The notes under the pieces: generated by a model | Told to the model about the DNA's origin: nothing | Seen by the model: the letters and a program-made list of their open reading frames with translations, nothing else | Databases searched by the model: none | Shown here: positions 24,001 to 35,100 of the stretch, piece by piece | Position numbering within the stretch: position 1 is the stretch's first letter | Layout of the letters: each line of letters begins with the position of its first letter | Program-made: the position numbers and the translations under genes | Source of the DNA: Patiria miniata | Lineage: Eukaryota; Echinodermata; Asteroidea; Valvatida; Asterinidae | Assembly: GCF_015706575.1 (NCBI RefSeq) | Contig: NW_024037056.1 | Location: forward strand, 10,677,176 to 10,741,175 | Direction of reading: 5' to 3' | DNA: 64,000 nt

Positions 24001-27000
24001 GCCAAGTTTGTACTCGTTATATTAACACTGCTTTTCTTTATCCGTAGGAATCCAAGGTGCCAGCCAGTTCCGAGCTGAACGGTAACACGGCCGACAGCCC
24101 CACACCCGACAAGACCAGCAAACGCTCCGCCCCTAAGCTGAAGAGTAAGCCCCCTAAGCCCCTGGAGCACAAGCCTTGGAGGGCCAATGCACCGATGGCT
24201 GAGGATATCAAGAGAAATAACTACTTGGATAACCCGGATGAAATCCTTCTACAGAGGTGAGGGAGTGGCTTAAAGGGAATATACAACATTTGCAAACATC
24301 GAAAAATAAAACTACCAAGTTTTTACGAAATACCTTACTAGGATGTTGGTAAATGACAGTCTAAAGCATCCTGTAAAATTATGGCACCTGGTGTGAAGTC
24401 ATTTTCAAGAAAATGGTGATTTTGTATAAATTTCCAACGGTGGTCGGCCGACCACCGTTGGAAAAACCTAACTATTTTTTAACTACCGCTCCAAATTCAC
24501 CATTGCTTCAGTCCAAATTTTGTTTGCTATTGGTTACATGTTCATGAATGGATGCAGGCCAGCTAGACTGGTTCCCTTACCTTACAATTTTCCGGCATCT
24601 ATAAATTCATCCATTTTATCTTTAGTGGAGTCAGGGAACCAGACTACTCCACCATTTGTGTTTTTCTTGGTTTTTCTAGCATTTTCAAACAAAAACTTCA
24701 AACATGTCAGTGTAACAATATTTGATCTATTATACTTACCCCTCAAATAGTTCATTTCTGAAAATTACAGCAAAAGCCAATGATGTACATTCCCTTTAAA
24801 TATTTGGAATTCTTAGCAGCATTGTAATGACTCGAGTCAATGATTCAACTCGAGTCCGACTCAAGTCACAATTTTTAGCGACTCAACTCAACTCAATTCC
24901 CAACGGGTAATGGTCTCCACTGGACTCGAGTCACTGCAAGCAAATGACTCGACTCGACTCGAGTCCCTCATCAGAAGACTCGACTCGAGGCAGAGCCTAA
25001 AAACACTCGAGTCCCAAAACTGCAAAAATATATTTGCAGTGACTTACGGCACAAAGTTATTTATGTTCACATACTTGGCATTACCGTCAAGTTGTGGCCG
25101 CTAATTGCACACAAATATACCCGTATCACAGATTCCCACCTTGTGGTTTTATAAGTAGCACACAAACTATGCATAGGTATCCTGGAGCCAGACTTTAAAA
25201 GCATTTCCTAATTCTTGGTTTCATCATCGGCTTCGGGCGATTTCTTATTAATTAAGCCCGTGATGGAACTCTGGGTAAATTTATGTTTAGCTTTCGAAAA
25301 ATATTTAGATATATTTTTATATAATCGGAAACAGTTTTGTATGTTGCAATTTGATTTTGATGTTGTCAGCAGAAAAATAAATGAAATACTACATGAAATA
25401 AAGTATCTGTATTTGGCAAATGTTCTGATATTTCATTTCTTGTTTGTAGGCAGAAACGTCTTGAGAGGAACAAGCAGATGAGGGAGCGACGGAATTCAGC
25501 CTCTGCCTCAGACCTGACCAAGGACCCAGAGAGAGCAGCCAAGAAGACCCAGGCCTCGGTCAATATGGCTTACAAACTCAAGAAGGCCAAGTCGTCATCG
25601 GTAAGATTCTTGAAGAGACTTCAATTTCTTGATAGGTTGTTGACGGGGTTGTAGGGAATCTTTTTCCAGTGTTGTGAAAAAAAATTACTTTATATTGAGT
25701 GTTCCCTTCACCCTGTTTTTTAGTTTGTATTTTTTACGAGAATATGGCTTACAAACTCAAGAAGGCCAAGTCGTCATCGGTAGGATTCTTGAAGAGACTT
25801 CAATTTCTTGATAAGGTTTTTGACAAGGTTGTAGGGAATCTTTTTTCAAGTGGTGTGAAAAAAAGACTTTATATTGAGTGTTCTTTTACTCTATATTTTA
25901 TTCTTGTATTTCTTACGATAATTTAAAATTTACTCAATCAGACCTTTCTGTAAAAGAGCACCTTGCAATAACATTGGTTATTAATTGCAAATTTGAGTAC
26001 AAAAGTCCTCATTGTAAAAGTGGAGTGCACTTTTTGAAATTATCTGAGAAGTTTTAGAATTGATACAACAATTGAACTTTAATCTGACCCTTCAAACAAA
26101 TTTGGAAAACACAGCTTTACAGCTTCCAGATCAAAACCACAAGCCGTGTGATACCAGACAAAAATATCATCTTGCAATGTTACATCTGTTGTGAAGTACA
26201 GCGATAGTTAGCGATAGTTACCTAAGAACCAGTGTTCAACAAATGTCATGCAAATATTATTGTTTTTAATCATCTGTTTGCTTGTGTAGCATCTATTTTC
26301 TGTGTTGAGTAAAAATAAAATTATGTCTTAGAAGGTCAGTGGTTATTAAAAAGATGTACATGTTTTTGCAGCACAATATCTTAAACAGATATTGATTCAA
26401 AACAAATGTTGAATCTTTCAGTGTAACACTTTTCTTCTTTAGAATATTGCCAGCGATGAAAAACCTGCCTCCAATCTGGCCCCCGACAGGCCCATGTGGG
26501 CCCAGAACACGGAGAACCTGCCCCCAGACATGCTGGTGACGGCCGACACCATCGGGGGGAAGGATGCGTCCAGACGACCCCCGCCTCTGGCCAAGAACAT
26601 CCCCCGATCGGCTGCGGTCAGGAGGAATGATAGAGACTTGCCAGGTAAAGTGCTCTTTTTATCCCCCTGGCTGGCTTTTAAGTCAAGAAAGGGGGATCTT
26701 GCGATAGTGTATTCCTTCTATGTGTCTGTATGGGTGTACAAGCATTACATTCACTGTGTGGACTTCCGAACAAAAGAGGTCCACATAAACCAGGTAGCAG
26801 CGACGTTGTGTGGACTTGCCCACGTCCACACAGTGTTTCCCCTCTCTGGAAAACAGGTTTAGAGGCATTTTGGGGTTAGGTTTATCCGTGGCAAATGCAG
26901 AGAAACACTAAAGGGAATCATAGAAAAAAAATTGGGTTGACTGAGTTTTCACAGTGTGAGTAAAATGATTTTTTTTTTCACAGGTTTTTCTAAACTACAC

Positions 27001-28239
27001 GAAAACAAAGGAATGTCCACACTACGTATGTAACGTTAACGTGTGTGTGTCTGTGTGTTCCATTTTGGTTAGGTTTACTGTTTAGTGCTGTCATATGAAA
27101 ACTCAGACTTCACTCTCAACCAAACTTGGTGACCATAATCTTTGGGTAGGGGAACTTCAGATGTCTTGAGACATTTGAGGTCAAAGGTCATCTAGGGGTC
27201 AAATGAGGTCATTGTTGATTTTGGTTAGGCCAACTGAAAAGTGTGCTTACTAAACTGACTATAAATACTGCCAGCATGCCAGGGGGATCGCGCAAGTTTA
27301 ACTTGCAGTATTTTTTTATTAAATGCTTGCGATCAAGTTAATCACAAGTCAATCATGAGTCAGATTACAATTCAATTCAAGAACATTTCGAGATTGAAAG
27401 ATCCTCAGCAAAATCCAACAGAAGGAAAGGCAAAACTGAAGATTTTTTCTTTATTATTTCAGAGAAGTCAGTCGAAAGTCAAAATACTGCCAAACGTCAG
27501 GGCAGAATCCTTGTAGGGAATTTGTGTGTTTGGGAGTTATCAAAAACTCTGTTTAAGACCGGTTGGAGTCTGGATGGGTGATAATTACCCAAGGCGAAGC
27601 TCCAACCAGTCTTAAACTGAGTGTTTAATACCGACCAAACACACATTTATTCCCATTCATAAATACCTTTTCGGTCAAAAAAACAAATCTTTCGGTCCAA
27701 AAATCAAAACAAGACAAAAACTAGACGTTGCCAACCATTTTGTTCGACCCCTCTGACTATAATATGGAATGTCCCTGTACAACTCCTTACCTTATAAGGA
27801 GATTGGCGTGCATGTTGCGCATACTGCGCGATGTCACAGAAAACGCAGCTGGGCTGGTGTAAAGTGAATTTCGCACTATGAAATACTGATATACTGGTAG
27901 TATTGCGCATGCCTACGTGAGGAATGCGAATGTTCAACAGATGAAGTGTTAAAAGGCACCGGATTTCATGGGAGTCAAAATTTCATGTGACACTGGAAAA
28001 GTGTTTAAGACCAGCCAGCCATGTCTTTATCATCCGTTTAAGACCAGCCACTTGACGGGCTCTCGACCAATGGGAATGGGTAAACTGTATTAGGTATCAT
28101 GAATATGTAATTAACAAGTTACAATTGTTTTTGTTTCATGGCTAAGTAATGTATTGTTACCTGTTTTTGCATGACAGAAGGTGATCTGTTTCCAACTCGA
28201 GGATGGCAGCAAGTTGACTTTTCTGATGACGAAGGATGA
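18676..28239 (+). CDS. FBXO16: FBXO16-like F-box protein (8 coding exons)
   Basis: Exons are 18676-18786, 21003-21038, 22078-22284, 23294-23458, 24048-24256, 25450-25600, 26443-26644 and 28178-28239, in frame, about 380 aa. The N-terminus (FSAWTPMNHTPTNDKVYEER) and the F-box through FSFLDPRSLCRCAQVCWYW match vertebrate FBXO16 closely as recalled. F-box proteins recruit substrates to SKP1-CUL1 ubiquitin ligases; the substrate of FBXO16 here is unknown. The C-terminal half is basic and low-complexity, with the conserved NNYLDNPDEI motif (human FNYLDN). The ATG at 18676 (ATCATGG) is preferred over an in-frame ATG at 18472 because protein similarity begins there and a YY1-like leader motif lies between. 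The last exon is open in two frames (see findings), so the C-terminus is less certain. Confidence 0.9.
18996..20027. mobile_element. 1032-bp foldback element with 9-bp target duplication (Mutator-type)
   Basis: Nearly the whole element is one palindrome with arms of ~500 bp around a centre near 19515. Ends are TAGTCCGAGTAACTTGG at 18996 and the complement ending CGGACTA at 20027, flanked by a perfect 9-bp repeat TTATCAATC (18987-18995 and 20028-20036). A 9-bp duplication with long inverted repeats is typical of Mutator-like elements. No transposase. Confidence 0.88.
20177..20784. repeat. Second large palindrome in FBXO16 intron 1
   Basis: Arms of about 290 bp mirror around about 20530. Matching blocks include CTACTTCCAGAGCTGTAAGG (left) with its complement near 20755-20780, and GGATCGCAGGAGTCTCGCAC with its complement near 20620-20645. 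Element ends and target duplication were not resolved. Confidence 0.75.
21539..22045. mobile_element. TTAA-flanked MITE, family B copy 1
   Basis: TTAA (21535-21538), AGGGAATGTACAACATTTGC ... GCAAATGTTGTATCTTCCCT, TTAA (22046-22049). About 507 bp, no ORF of note. It ends 28 bp before the FBXO16 exon 3 acceptor (AG 22076-22077), so part of that intron's branch/pyrimidine region borders transposon DNA. Confidence 0.85.
22078..23458 (+). CDS. FBXO16: FBXO16 exons 3-4: F-box domain
   Basis: Exon 3 (22078-22284, residues 50-118) and exon 4 (23294-23458, residues 119-173). The F-box runs from about residue 95 (ELPRAICLYIFSFLDPRSLC) to about 138 (LDQIWMPK), with the Leu-Pro and Trp residues that contact SKP1. 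After it comes WYLTFSPSPYETGVWKRHY, a stretch specific to FBXO16. The acceptor of exon 3 is only 28 bp after a TTAA MITE. Confidence 0.95.
22309..22625. repeat. Palindromic minisatellite, unit CCCAACTATAGTTGGGA
   Basis: About ten short palindromes of the form CCCAACTRTAGTTGGGA separated by a few bases, degenerating towards the right. It begins about 25 bp inside FBXO16 intron 3. Confidence 0.88.
24048..28239 (+). CDS. FBXO16: FBXO16 exons 5-8: basic C-terminal region
   Basis: Exon 5 (24048-24256) holds KPWRANAPMAEDIKRNNYLD. Exon 6 (25450-25600) is Lys/Arg-rich (RQKRLERNKQMRERR). Exon 7 (26443-26644) is Pro/Asp/Arg-rich. Exon 8 (28178-28239) adds EGDLFPTRGWQQVDFSDDEG and TGA if exon 7 is included. 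Phases 0, 2, 0, 1 agree. The last 39 nt of exon 6 with its donor are duplicated 179 bp downstream. Confidence 0.8.
24274..24795. mobile_element. TTAA-flanked MITE, family B copy 2 (inverted)
   Basis: TTAA (24270-24273), AGGGAATATACAACATTTGC ... GATGTACATTCCCT, TTAA (24796-24799). The left end matches the right end of the copy at 21539-22045, so the two are inverted. It starts 17 bp inside FBXO16 intron 5, next to the donor at 24257. Confidence 0.85.
24830..25015. repeat. ACTCGAGTC-type degenerate repeat
   Basis: Clustered ACTCGAGTCC and ACTCGACTCG motifs. The same motif set recurs at 60340-60925 in the CAP-Gly gene intron, indicating a dispersed low-complexity family. Confidence 0.75.
25562..25925 (+). 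repeat. Tandem duplication of FBXO16 exon 6 edge, donor and intron start
   Basis: Unit 1 (25562-25740) contains the last 39 nt of exon 6, donor GTAAGA and ~140 bp of intron. Unit 2 (25741 to about 25925) repeats it with donor GTAGGA. Exonic portions are identical; intronic portions have diverged with small indels. Confidence 0.95.
26661..27289 (+). mobile_element. Interspersed repeat with CCCCCTGGC / GCCAGGGGG ends
   Basis: Begins ATCCCCCTGGCTGGC and ends GCCAGGGGGATCG, suggesting inverted termini. Carries the blocks shared with 6781-6945. It starts about 16 bp inside FBXO16 intron 7. A short AGTGTTTCCCC...GAGAAACACT block lies inside near 26833-26905. Class uncertain. Confidence 0.55.
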
Positions 28240-30900
28240 CCTCGCTAAGGGACAGTAGATAATAATATTAGATTAATTAACAGCCGAGGGAACAGTATTA
28301 AAGAAATCACAGAACAGAGAGATGTTAGGCCAAAAAAAAGTCTTCGGTTTCTGGTATGGAGCTTGCCCCAAAAGTGGTGCGGCAACGCGGCTCCCCCCCC
28401 CTTTTTTTTCTTCAAATGTCAGCTGATGACTGCAAATGGTGCCCGACTAAATTTAGTGCAAAATATATGGGAGCCCAAAGAGGCCACGTAAAGCTTATAC
28501 TCGATCGTTACCCCATCTAACAACACGTTCAAATTGTGCAGCAGCAGGATTCCAGTCAAACCTATGAGTTTGGCGATTTTGAGACATCATAATACATTGA
28601 AAAAAAACAACTTTTTAATTTTGCTGACGCGCATGGCTACGGCGACGTGCGCACAGACAAGAAACCGGAGCCTTTTTTTTTTGGCCTTACAAGCTAGCTT
28701 GTTTTTCTGGCTGAATATTTTGATGGAAAGTCAAAAGCAAAGCTAATAACTTGTAACTGGCGCCATTAACTGCGAAGTTTTTTTGGACTTACCAGGATAT
28801 TCAAGGTGATATCGTGAGGTTATTGTGAAATTCTGTGATTGGTGAAAGTTGTTGGAACAGTACATCATGGTCCTACAATTCTGAATATTTTTATTATTAT
28901 TTATTGAAATGTGCAAAATATGTAAATAATTGTGCCTTAAAACAAAAGTTACCATAACAAAATCAGTGATTGATAATTTATAGTTAGAAAAAAATCAGCA
29001 TTGTCGATAAACTCTTCCTTGACTAATTTTTTTTTTCTGAACCCTTTTTTCTTTTTTTCTGGGCATTGTGATTCTACTTCCTGGAATTTTACCTTTTCAT
29101 TTTATGGTAGTATTCCTCAAATTTTGAAAGGGATTTGTAAATAATCGTGTACAAAAATATGCTTTAGTGCAATGGTAATGTGGGTATTTCATTTTAACAT
29201 GTTAACATGTGGATGTTGACCAAATCTAAAAATAATGTTGACAACATTTTAACAATGTAAGATAAACTTCTGCCATTTATAAGCTTTATCAATGTAAACA
29301 AACAGAATTATTTTCAATAAGGGATTTTGAATTGGAGAATTTGAAGAAAAATTGTAACTCAGCAAATTTGCTTATTAAGCATAGAACAAAAGCCAATATG
29401 TGTTTTTGTTAACAATATCATCACCGTTTTCACGAAGAGGCGAATTTAGTATTTCACTGTCTGAACAAACATTTGAGATAATCGTGTTTAAAGTTGGTCC
29501 TTTTTTCATTTGACAATTTGAAACTTAAAGATGCATAAAATATGCAGGATTTAGGTATCAGAGGAAACAAGAGCTTCTAATCTTCCTCAATGTAGAAAAC
29601 TTTAAGAAAAATAGGTAATTAGGTTTGCAGAATTAATCAATTAGGAAAAGTGGCTGTTTGTGAAACGAAAAAAATGACCAATTAGCAAATTCGCCCCTTT
29701 GTGAAAACGCTAAAATGAGTACGCGCAGATTTCGCCCTGCGGCGGTCTGAGTCAATGCATTTTTTGTACAGTACGCGCAGATTCTGCCCCACTGCGCGTG
29801 CGCCTTAAAATTCGCCCCTTTGTGAAAACTTTTATTGCCCGCGCCTGAAATTCGCCCCTTCGTGATAACGCTTCATTGTATTACAATGTATTTATTTACT
29901 GAAAATTTATTACTACCATACAGTGCGGAAATTTGCCCCTTCGTGAAAATGCAAAACAGCACTTGTGGCAAATTCGCCCATTCGTTAATTAGGTCAATTA
30001 AGATTTTAATAAATTTTTTGAAAGTATAGCCTCACCAGGTTGAAGATATTGATATTTTTATTTATTTTCACAAAAAAAACCAAATTTCAAAAAAAGGACG
30101 ATTTTTCATGAAATTCGCCCCTTCGTGAAAACGGTGACGATATCAACACATTTTTTGTACTTTTAGGTTTTAAACAGGTCTGTAAAATCGGAACTTGACA
30201 AAGGGATGTTACCGTAAAGTCTGTCTAAGTTAAGTAGGCCTACTTAGCCACTTTTTGAGCACCACCCGAAAACAGAATAGCCTGAACTTCTTGACCTGAA
30301 CTTTATTGAGAATCACACAATTAATTGTGGAAAACACAATTTTTTTTATGTAGCTCAAATTAGTAAAAAGTTAGTGATGTCTGTGAAATAATTGGTAATT
30401 TTTTTCTAAAACTATTCCAACCCAAGCCAGTTGATGTTTGAAATAAAATGCATCATCAGATATTGTAATGCTGCAGCTCATTTGTTATTTTCCAGTTTGA
30501 ATTGCAGCTGTTTTTCTAAACTCTCCCCACCCCCCCCCCCCCCCCCCCCCAAAAAAAAGAAGAAATAACTTACCAAAATCTGAGTTGTAATTGCTCCATG
30601 AAGTATAGTTCCTTTTGCTGTAAGCTAAGTTTTTTTGTGTTTTTTTACAAGAGAAAATTTTCTCCATATTTAACTCCATAGTTGAACCTCGGCACCAAAG
30701 TACTCGGGGAAAGTTTTGATTAGCTTTTTCTTGTCGTGGAGGGCGCGATTTTCTCAGACGGTTAGTCTCTTGATCGTGAGTTATTGATACCGACAACACC
30801 GGCACGTATTAAGACTAGTCGCGCGTTGCGTGTCTTGTAACTAGACACACCGCACGAACATTGTGTAGTGTGTTGTATGGTTACCAGTTTAAACATCATG
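28240..30900. other. FBXO16-MSH6 intergenic region / FBXO16 3' side
   Basis: No coding exon found. Holds the FBXO16 3' UTR of unknown length, an inverted-repeat element (29411-30145), C homopolymer 30533-30550 and several poly-T runs. An AATAAA at 30442-30447 is a possible but distant polyadenylation signal. Confidence 0.5.
29411..30145. mobile_element. Inverted-repeat element with internal TTCGCCCC repeats
   Basis: Ends ATCATCACCGTTTTCACGAAG (left, from about 29418) and CTTCGTGAAAACGGTGACGAT (right, to about 30141) are inverted. At least six internal copies of AATTCGCCCCTTCGTGAAAA or close variants lie near 29690, 29812, 29850, 29930, 29970 and 30114. No ORF. Confidence 0.7.
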
Positions 30901-30909
30901 TTGACAAAA

Positions 30910-30921
30910 TTTCCCGCGAAA
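30910..30921. promoter_or_regulatory. Palindromic E2F-type site upstream of MSH6
   Basis: TTTCCCGCGAAA is the symmetrical E2F consensus, 76 bp before the MSH6 ATG. Mismatch-repair genes are known E2F targets in vertebrates, so S-phase regulation is a reasonable inference. Confidence 0.65.
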
Positions 30922-30996
30922 CTCTTTGACATTCATCACTGACACGACGTGATGAAAAGGCTGATCGACAAAAAATCCTTACTTTAATCCTAAAAA

Positions 30997-32112
30997 ATGC
31001 AGAAAAATACCTTGTTTTCCTACTTCTCCAAGAGTCCAGCGGTAGCTAGGAAGGCTACATCGCCGGTGATCGCTGACGATGTCGGAGAACAGAAGTCGAA
31101 ATCGCCGAAGGAAACGGCCAGCAAGGGACTGCAGTCTAGATCTAACGGGAGCGGGAGCGGGAAAGTGGGTAAGGCTGACGGGGCGAATGGTGGGTTGATG
31201 CCCGGGCGCGTGTTGGACAAGTGACCGGTGGTTGTGGCTGCTGGGTGTGCTGGAGATGTTGTTTGTTTATAATTATCTTTGATTATTACGAGATTATTAC
31301 GATCATTATTGAATATGAATAACAAAATGACGAAAGCTTTTTCACCCATTAATTGAGATTAAATTTTTCAATCTTTTTTTTGGGGGGGGGGGGTGGGGGT
31401 TGAAGAAATATAGCCTAGTTAAAACTTTGATTTAGCATTACAAAATGTGCAAGATCTAATGATTTGATTTTAAACAGTTGGAATAGATTTTTGGAAAGAA
31501 TACTGAATACTGACTCCACTTTTTTCATCACCATTCATGGCCTAGTTATTGTTTATCTCAATGAAGCCTTGAAGGTCAGTCATTGCAAAAAAATTTAGAA
31601 ATCTGGGACAGAGAAATTTTTCCAATTTTGTTAGAAAATACTTTGAAAATGCACTCTCCATAGACTTTGTAAAAACCAAAGAAGTGGCGTCTGGATACAT
31701 TCCTTCCGATATTCTGGTCTTTATAATCAAATTTGATGCCAGTTTCATGCTAAAAAGTAAATGATTACCCAAAAGTTATGCACCAGTCCTCCCTCCCCCA
31801 CCCTCTCCCCCCCCCCCCCCCCCCGGCTGCCCCACCCAAGACGTGGTGATAAAGACACACATTAACATGTCATGAATAGAAAGTTTTACAATGATTTGTT
31901 GATTCTTTGATCTTGATACTCACTGATTGTCTCTCAGATCACAAGTTCCACGTCGGCGATATCGTCTGGGCCAAGCTAGAGGGTTACCCCTGGTGGCCCA
32001 GCCTGGTATGCAATCACCCGACCCTCGGCAAGCACGTCAAGCAAGGCAAGAAGCCACAGGTGCATGTGCAGTTCTTTGACGAGCCCCATAGCCGCTCCTG
32101 GATCCCAGAAAA
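30997..32112 (+). CDS. MSH6: MSH6 exons 1-2: PIP-like N-terminus and PWWP domain
   Basis: Exon 1 (30997-31168) starts [15 protein letters not shown], aligned with the human QSTLYSFF PCNA-interacting box but with Lys at the aligned Gln position. The donor after 31168 (GTG G|GTAAGG) was chosen because its phase 1 fits exon 2. Exon 2 (31938-32112) holds the PWWP start: [19 protein letters not shown] (residues 63-81), a chromatin-reading module that binds H3K36me3 in vertebrate MSH6. Confidence 0.95.
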
Positions 32113-35100
32113 GTAAGCAAAATTGTTGTAATTATATATAAGATTGGGAGTGGCATGGCCTAGCTGTTAAGAGCACCGCACCGGACTTGTGTTCGGTGTT
32201 TCAGAGGCAGCAGAATGTGGGTTCGAGCCCGGGTCTGGACACTTGTGCCCTTAAGCAAGGCACTTAACCATTACTGCTTCGTCCTTCGGATGGGACGTAA
32301 AGCTGTAGGTCCCGTGTGTTGTGTAATGCAATGCACGCAAAAGAACCCAGTTACACTTATCGCTAAGAGAAGGGGTTTGCCCCGGTGTTTCTGGCCTCCT
32401 GTTAAAACTCCCCTGCGGAGTATTTAGGAGAAGAACCAACCAAGTACCAAGTTTCACAGATGTTTGAATAAAAGCCTAAGTCCCATCATGTTTAGGATAC
32501 AATGCATGGTGGGATGTGTTTTCAGTGAGATGCTCCCAAAGAGTACCACGTAATCCAAAGATGGCAGCATCCTTGAAATGGTTCATGATCAGAAGGTCGG
32601 GGGTTCTAATCCATCTGCTGATAAGATGTGTCCTTGGGCAACCCACATCACCCAAACTTGCCTCTCTCCACCCAGGAGTATGATAGTTACCTGCAGTAGC
32701 TGGGGAGTAACCTGCGATGGACTGGCATCCCATCCAAGGGAGGGGGGGGGGGGATAGAAATATTCTCAGTCGGTCCATATAAAGGAAAAGAGATAAATGC
32801 CAACCGGACAGGCCGTTCTGCTTACCAGGTCTGTGAGTTGAGTTTCTGGAGCTGCTAAGCGCAGAAATTCTGCTCAGCAAAAAATTGATTGCTTACATTA
32901 TCTTCTTATTTATTTCAAATTGGGTCATACCTGAATTACAGATATGTGGAGTCTTTCAAGTTGCAAGACTTCGAACGCGGAGGGAAGTTCTTTACGCAGA
33001 AGCTGGATGTCGTCAAGGCCGTGAAGGAGGCAAAGAGCGCCCTCAACATGAAAGTAGAGGAGAGGCTGAATCTCGTCGTCTGCATCAACTCAGATGAGGA
33101 GGAAAAAGTAGAAGAAGAAATGGAATATACTGGTAAAAAGAAAGGAATGCTGCCCTCTTGTGTTGAGTTTTGGAGGTCATGGGTGCAAATTATTTCCTCT
33201 GAATTTTGTTTTATTTTCTCCGTAGGAACGACAACCAGCACCGATAAGACTGGTACCAGCGACAATGAAGATGACACGGATGAAGATGAGGGTGGGGATA
33301 TTGGGCACAAGACCAAGAGAAACGCACCGAGGGCGACTAGAAAGACCCCTCGATCGGTGGCTAGCAGTAAAAAGCGGAGACGCATCATCATGCATTCAGA
33401 CGATGAAAGTTCCGGTAAGAACTGGTTCTAGAACTTAACAGAGAGGAACCACAATCACAGTTCATTTGAATAGCTGGTCGCTTTCTTAAACTGTGATTGA
33501 CTTGTGATCGACTTAAGATCGACGTGTGGTTGACTTACGATTGACTTGTGACTGACTTATGATTGAGTTGTGATCAACTTATGATTGACTTGTAATTGAC
33601 TTATGATTAAGTTGTGACTGACTTACGATTGAGTTGTGATCGACTAATGATTGACTTGTGATCGACTTATGATTGACTTGTGGCCAACTTACGATTGAGA
33701 TGCGATGGACTTATGATTGACTTCAGATCACCTGATGACTGAGTTGTGATGGCCTCATGACTGACTTGTGATCGACTTATGTTTGACTTGTGATTGACTT
33801 ATTATTGAGATGTGATCGACTTATGATTGACATGATCAACTTATGATTAGCTTGAGATCGCCTTATGACTGACTTGTGATCAAATTATGATTAACTTGTG
33901 ATGTCTTGTGACGACTTGTGATGGCTCGACTTCAACTCCGATCAGATCATGAATCCGTCCTTGACATTGCGAGATTTGTTTGGCCTTTTCTGTCACCAGG
34001 TGATGATTACAAACCAGATGAAAGTGACCATGATTCGGACAGCGGCAGTTCAGGCGTGGATGAAAACGACATCTCAGAGCCTTCCTCAGAATCTGAGGCT
34101 GGAACACCCCAGGTAGGTCACTCCTTTATCAGGAAAAGCAGTTATCAAGGTAGAGTGCCTTGCCCAAGGACACAAGCAATTCAGTTACAATTTAATTTCA
34201 CATAAATTTTGATGTTTGCAGAAGTATTGGATGAGAATATTGGGTGCCACTACCACTCCTCCATGAGTAAAGGTTCTGGTTATGGTTATGGTTTATTTTT
34301 ATGCCCCGCGGCGAAGCCGAAGGGGCATACTGTTTCCGCCTTGTTTCATATCATAGCACAAACAACATAATAAACATGAAACTATATAAAGAATGACAAA
34401 CAATGATACAAGGGATCCAGGTAAAAAGCATAGGCTTGTACAAGACCTGGAACCCGTAATTACAAATTAAGCTAATAAATTAATATGTACATACAATAGG
34501 CTGAATTCTATCAGGTAAATACACTTATACTAATTAAATTGAAAAGAAATGAAATTAACAGCAAAAATATTCACATTCGTATGAATATAAATAGGCCTAT
34601 ACAGTACTTACTTACATCCGTACATTACAAGGAAATAAATCAATTAATTACAATACAGGAAAAGGAGGAAGTGGGAAAGAAGCAAAAGTGGCCAAGGAAT
34701 TATAAAACAATACTCAAGTTTCCAACAATCTGTGAGATGACATGAATTTACAATTTTTGGGGATACTTAATTACCAGTATAATTTGTCAGTAGCAACGTT
34801 TTCATGTAGTTTTTGAAGTTCTTCATTGATCTAAAGATAGGCATTGGTTTGAGGTGGTTCCACAATAGAGGTCCCTGGTTTCTGACAGTCGATAAGTAAA
34901 GAGATGTTCTAGCTTTATGGAGATGAAGGTTTGAGGCTGACCTTGTATTATGGGAGAAAGGTCCAGAAGCCAAATTATCAAGCCATGCAAGCAGAGCTTA
35001 TCAAGGAAAAGTGTCTTCCATATGGACACAAGCAACGCAATATGCATTTCTTATTTGATGACAGAAATCTCGGAAGAGGAAGCGGGGAGCCACAACCACT

